From assembly GCA_934045905.1 (NCBI GenBank), contig CAKOGZ010000083.1:868001-932000 (forward strand): a stretch of 64,000 bases of DNA, in the 5' to 3' direction. Origin of the DNA: Leuctra nigra (lineage: Eukaryota; Arthropoda; Insecta; Plecoptera; Leuctridae). This document shows, piece after piece, positions 62,177 to 64,000 of the stretch (position 1 is its first letter; the number at the start of each line of letters is the position of its first letter). The notes under the pieces are model-generated. The model was not told the origin of the DNA, did no database searches, and worked only from the letters and a program-made list of their open reading frames with translations. A program made the position numbers and the translations under genes.

Positions 62177-63797
62177 GCCTACACAACGTTATGCCGAGAA
62201 ATGAAATAAAACACTTTTCGAAAATAATAGGCTTAACATTAACATGTAAAAAAAAATTACCCCTCTGCCTCCTGGAGTCGCCCGACGTTGCCCGGTCAGA
62301 TAATTTTATAATAAAGTTAGGTTAGGGTAGGTTAGCGAAGCGAGCGAAGCGAGCGTAGCTGACCCTTAACAAGCTTTAACCTACAGTGACAAAAAATTGA
62401 TGAAAACCTATCAGGATTGTGCCCTTCTGCTTCGGAAGGACATAAACTAAGAAATGCGGCGTATCGGAGCGTCTGACAGAAAAAAGTGTTTCTGCACTTT
62501 TTAAGCCTCTCTCCATCAACTATATGGTGTATCATTTTCAGCTCTCTAAGAGTAATAGATTCGTCACAAAGTAGGAAACAAACAAAACTTTTTCATTATG
62601 ACCTACTTCTAAAGTGGCACCCCCCTGTTTTTATCGAATTTTCTTGATGCCTACACAACGTTATGCCGAGAAATGTAATAAAACACTTTTCGAAAAAAAA
62701 TAGGCTTATAAATAAAATTATAAAAAAGAACCCCACTCTGCCCCCTTGGAGTCGCCCGACGCTGCCCTGTCAGATTATTATATAATAAAGTTAGGTTAAT
62801 ACAGGTTAGCGAAGCGAGCGTAGCTGACTCATCACAAGCTTTAACCTCCATTGACTAAAAAATGGATGAAAACCTAGGAAATGAGGAAAATCTAAGGAAC
62901 ATTGTTAATTGTTACATTGTTACCTTTGTAGGCTAACCTACATTGTTGGTCAATATACATTGACAAAAAAATGGATGAAAATCTATCGGGGGTCGACCCA
63001 TCAGCTTCTGAATAACATGAACAGTTAATTCCGGCAAATCGGAGAGTCTGACATAAAAAAATGTTTCTGCACTTTTTAAGCCTCTCACCATCTACTATAT
63101 AGGGTAACGTTGTCAACTCTCTTAGAGTAATAGATTCGTCACAAAGTAGGAAACAAATAAAAAAATATCAATATGAGCTACTTCTAAAGTGGCACCCCCC
63201 TATTTTTATTGAATTTTCTTGAAGCCTACACAACGTTATGCCGAGAAATAAAATAAAACACTTTTCGAAAATAATAGGCTTATAAATAAAATTATAAAAA
63301 AGAACCCCACTCTGCCCCCTTGGAGTCGCCCGACGCTGCCCTGTCAGATTATTATATAATAAAGTTAGGTTAATACAGGTTAGCGAAGCGAGCGTAGCTG
63401 ACTCATCACAAGCTTTAACCTCCATTGACTAAAAAATGGATGAAAACCTAGGAAATGAGGAAAATCTAAGGAACATTGGTAATTGTTACATTGTTACCTT
63501 TGTAGGCTAACCTTCATTGTTGGTCAATATACATTGACAAAAAAATGGATGAAAATCTATCGGGGGTCGACCCATCAGCTTCTGAATAACATGAACAGTT
63601 AATTCCGGCGAATCGGAGAGTCTGACATAAAAAAGTGTATCTGCACTTTTTAAACCTCTCACCATCTACTATATAGGGTAACGTTGTTAACTCTCTTAGA
63701 GTAATAGATTCGTCACAAAGTAGGAAACAAATAAAAAAATATCAATATGAGCTACTTCTAAAGTGGCACCCCCCTATTTTTATCGAATTTTCTTGAA
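62177..63797. repeat. B-A2*-A3 segment, 1621 bp
   Basis: The B has AAAAATTACCCC (shared with 56167), GCGGCG and private CTTCGGAAGG. The A2* has GACATAAAAAAATG and a private CCGGCAAATCGG. The A3 at 63224 has several private changes (AACATTGGTAATTG, ACCTTCATTG, AGTGTATCTGC, GTTGTTAAC), and it ends with CTTCTAAAG although B follows. Confidence 0.9.
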
Positions 63798-64000
63798 GCC
63801 TACACAACGTTATGCCGAGAAATGAAATAAAACACTTTTCGAAAATAATAGGCTTAACATTAACATGTAAAAAAAAATCTCCCCTCTGCCTCCTGGAGTC
63901 GCCCGACGTTGCCCGGTCAGATAATTTTATAATAAAGTTAGGTTAGGGTAGGTAAGCGAAGCGAGCGAAGCGGGCGTAGCTGACCCTTAACAAGCTTTAA
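63798..64000. repeat. 5' part of a B monomer (cut by window edge)
   Basis: First 203 bases of a B, with CGAAAATAATAGGCTTAACATT and the TTAGG-like tract. It has private GGTAAGCG and GCGGGCG changes in the short-unit repeat. Confidence 0.93.

Larger units (their letters stand above)
1..64000. repeat. Satellite DNA array with nested higher-order repeats
   Basis: The whole window apart from 46874-48193 is made of head-to-tail copies of one monomer family, all in the same orientation. Monomers begin here at GCCTACACAACG and end at ATCGAATTTTCTTGAA or ATCGAATTTTCTTGAT. I located 116 monomer starts between 264 and 63798. Lengths fall at 574-576 bp (A class) or about 472 bp (B class); one B is 481 bp and one is 471 bp. 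Copies of the same subtype differ by only a few bases, while A and B are clearly diverged. The array runs off both ends, so its true length is unknown. No gene-like sequence lies between monomers. The sequence does not show the chromosomal location. Confidence 0.98.

Noticed and set aside
266..63425. Minus-strand frames of 66, 74, 67, 63, 80 and 85 codons recurring in every monomer
   Set aside because: They recur because the DNA recurs. Single-base indels in A runs change their ends (66 to 63 or 85 codons) without any sign of correction, and some copies lose the start or gain stops. Overlapping segments of one monomer are open in different frames, and no known domain is recognisable. I see no sign of protein-level selection.
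1..64000. CRISPR array
   Set aside because: The period is 472-576 bp and the intervening sequence is itself repeated; there are no short repeats with unique spacers and no cas genes.
1..64000. Ribosomal DNA intergenic-spacer repeats
   Set aside because: No rRNA coding sequence appears anywhere in the 64 kb, so a spacer origin cannot be supported; a contig reaching beyond the array would be needed.
1..64000. CENP-B box (YTTCGTTGGAARCGGGA)
   Set aside because: No match by eye in A or B on either strand. The GATTCGTCACAAAG block shares only TTCGT.
1..64000. Pure assembly artefact from repeat collapse or expansion
   Set aside because: Nested periods, linked private variants and unique chimeric junctions argue for real structure. 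Exact copy number and some register breaks still depend on read support I cannot see.

Overview
The window is eukaryotic satellite DNA, not a gene region. From base 1 to base 64000 it is one head-to-tail tandem array, all in one orientation, of about 115 complete related monomers plus a partial one at each end. A single transposable element interrupts it at 46874-48193. I see no protein-coding gene, rRNA, tRNA, CRISPR array or bacterial-type signal. Short reading frames recur in every monomer, but only because the DNA itself recurs.

Monomers are numbered here from the shared start GCCTACACAACG. There are two length classes. The A class is 574-576 bp. Its subtypes are A1, A2, A2* and A3 (A3v is a sub-variant), told apart by a few linked bases. 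The B class is about 472 bp. It lacks a roughly 109-bp segment that in A is bounded by 22-bp direct repeats. Left region (264-25172): the order A1-B-A2 repeats as a 1622-bp higher-order repeat (HOR), 15 units in all, with one extra A monomer at 9997-10571. Shared point variants group some of these units into a longer period of about 4866 bp. Middle region (25173-52925): the order changes to a 1621-bp B*-A2*-A3 segment, then three 2198-bp units (B-A2-A-A1), then 4290-bp units of eight monomers. Right region (52926-64000): a 4287-bp arrangement with chimeric B monomers, plus a 1723-bp A3v-A3-A1 block in tandem. Repeats nested at several scales, with sharp chimeric junctions, are what repeated unequal crossing-over or gene conversion leaves behind.

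The inserted element is 1320 bp and almost a perfect palindrome: two 653-bp inverted arms around a 14-base loop, flanked by the 4-bp duplication ATAA. It has no transposase. It is best described as a non-autonomous foldback (long-TIR, MITE-like) DNA transposon that landed inside a 14-bp AT palindrome carried by the A monomers.

The organism cannot be named from this sequence. The AT-rich satellite, the foldback transposon and a degenerate TTAGG-like tract in each B monomer fit an insect or other arthropod, but that is weak inference. A centromeric, pericentromeric, subtelomeric or sex/B-chromosome location is possible; the window alone does not decide it.
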